A stretch of DNA of 64,000 bases from Novosphingopyxis iocasae (lineage in GTDB: Bacteria; Pseudomonadota; Alphaproteobacteria; Sphingomonadales; Sphingomonadaceae), in assembly GCF_014334095.1 (NCBI RefSeq), contig NZ_CP060495.1:2790501-2854500 (forward strand), written 5' to 3'. The first letter of the stretch is position 1. Every line of letters begins with the position of its first letter. The position numbers and the translations under genes are program-made. Of the stretch, positions 63,177-64,000 are shown one piece after another. The notes beneath the pieces were generated by a model, which was not told where the DNA came from, made no database searches, and saw only the letters and a list, made by a program, of their open reading frames with translations.

Positions 63177-64000
63177 TGAATACGATTAGATTGTCCGGCT
63201 CTGATGCAAACCACGCATAGCTGCCCCATGCTAGGCTGCTCACCGTCTTGCGAAACGTCGCGGAGGCGCGATCAAGATAAGCGGTCACAAACGCAACATG
63301 ATCCGGCGCGAAGCCTGCTCCTTCGGCGATCTGCAAGAGCGCGGTCTTTCGCGCGTCATTCACGGGGCCATCGGTATGGACGACTTCGATGAAAACCATC
63401 AACGGATGGGCAGGGCCAAGATCGACCAGCACGATGTCTGGCAAGCTCTTGTCCGCAGGGATCGTCAGGCCAATCGCCTTGGCAAGCTCGTCATCGCGGG
63501 CGACGACCTTGTTGCCGCTTTCGCTAAGCGCGATCACACCCGGCTTTTCGAGGAACTTGGTCGCGAAGACCTCGATGACCGCTTTGGAAATGTCGGTACT
63601 GGCTCCCGGCGACATGCGGCGGGTTTCCCCGTTGGGGAATGTCACCAGCTCATATTCGCCGCCACGAGTCGCGCCCTTGCGGACGATCGCGATGCGGGCG
63701 AGTGCGCCGACGGACAGATGCTTTTCCCGCCAAGCAGTCGCCTTGGCGTGGAAAGCGGCCTCGTCAAGACCGGGCGCAAGAAGTTCGGCAAAACCGGCTT
63801 GTAGGGCGTAGCGGCCCGCAGGTGAGGTGGTCGGGAGACCTGGGCGCTCGATCACTGCGCCATTCTGGATCAAGGCGTAGCGGATCGTGTCGTCGCGGAT
63901 AGATTCCCGCGTGTTCACCGCATACCAGCGGCCCGCCACGTCCGCCTTGCTCGGCTTAATGGACGCAACCGCCCAGCCATCGCGCGCGCCGTCATCGGTT
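63088..64000 (-). CDS. BsuBI/PstI-type restriction endonuclease, 5' end outside window
   Basis: The frame is open from the right edge to TGA at 63088, about 303 residues. Family marks include AGRWYAVNTRESIRDDTIRY, ETRRMSPGASTDISKAVIEV, LSESGNKVVARDDELA and the catalytic region LPDIVLVDLGPAHPLMVFIE, with FVTAYLDRASATFRKTVSSL near the end. Enzymes of this family cut a six-base palindrome (CTGCAG for the type members) and work with a matching adenine methyltransferase, which should lie upstream, beyond the window. No stop or required start is visible at the edge: residues upstream of a GTG at 63939 continue the frame and fit the family. Confidence 0.88.
   Translation of the reverse strand, partial: TDDGARDGWAVASIKPSKADVAGRWYAVNTRESIRDDTIRYALIQNGAVIERPGLPTTSPAGRYALQAGFAELLAPGLDEAAFHAKATAWREKHLSVGALARIAIVRKGATRGGEYELVTFPNGETRRMSPGASTDISKAVIEVFATKFLEKPGVIALSESGNKVVARDDELAKAIGLTIPADKSLPDIVLVDLGPAHPLMVFIEVVHTDGPVNDARKTALLQIAEGAGFAPDHVAFVTAYLDRASATFRKTVSSLAWGSYAWFASEPDNLIVFSGQPLPIEGGTDFDARRNEAGTAGRNART

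Noticed and set aside
1-64000. CRISPR arrays and rRNA genes
   Set aside because: No regularly spaced direct repeats and no rRNA sequence were seen on either strand.

Overview
The window is chromosomal DNA of high G+C content from an alphaproteobacterium, most likely of the order Sphingomonadales. The case rests on a complete gene transfer agent (GTA) structural cluster of the sphingomonad type, a TrcR (DUF1013) regulator, the cytochrome bc1 operon petABC, DUF1192, DUF2793 and DUF6127 family proteins, and sphingomonad-type palindromic repeats, one of which encodes the residues VRPELVEG inside a protein. Species cannot be fixed from the sequence alone.

Layout. (1) 1-7.7 kb is accessory DNA: an incomplete methyltransferase-helicase of the strawberry notch family, a CHC2/Toprim primase-like protein, a small unknown ORF, and a HipB/HipA toxin-antitoxin pair behind a perfect inverted repeat. 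(2) 7.8-11.05 kb holds a TSUP permease, a glutathione transferase, a PAS histidine kinase and a PRC-barrel protein. (3) 11.17-25.9 kb is the GTA cluster: a promoter, a leader with a terminator-like hairpin, then homologues of RcGTA g1-g15 plus a DUF6127 protein and a DUF2793 protein. Two more intrinsic terminators bracket the capsid gene, a large cruciform repeat follows it, and one small secreted-protein gene runs antisense inside the cluster. (4) 26-57.6 kb is ordinary core chromosome: OmpA, SodC, MFS, LMW-PTP, ThpR, Bax-inhibitor-1, PBP1a, an M1 peptidase, a lipase-like hydrolase, ClpA, DUF1192, quinone oxidoreductase, an LpxH-like phosphatase and glycosyltransferase, TrcR, FadD, DUF421, succinate-semialdehyde dehydrogenase, LipB, a GPDPase-type membrane protein, HemF, TrmL, petABC and divergent glpK/glpD. 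(5) tRNA-Gly(TCC) at 57.62 kb is the boundary of a second accessory region. A tyrosine integrase lies just downstream of the tRNA 3' end, followed by a truncated luciferase-like oxidoreductase, an MFS exporter with a divergent LysR regulator, a DUF3489 protein and a BsuBI/PstI-type restriction endonuclease that runs off the right edge.

The most interesting part is the GTA locus. The layout of terminators on the coding strand (in the leader, before the capsid and after the capsid) makes sense if the cluster is read by an antiterminated polymerase, as reported for the Caulobacter GTA. The g12-like protein carries an extra ~570-residue N-terminal region that may be a TIM barrel, while the g15-like protein is short, which suggests domain relocation between tail-tip proteins. 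A genus-type palindromic element is embedded in frame in the prohead protease.
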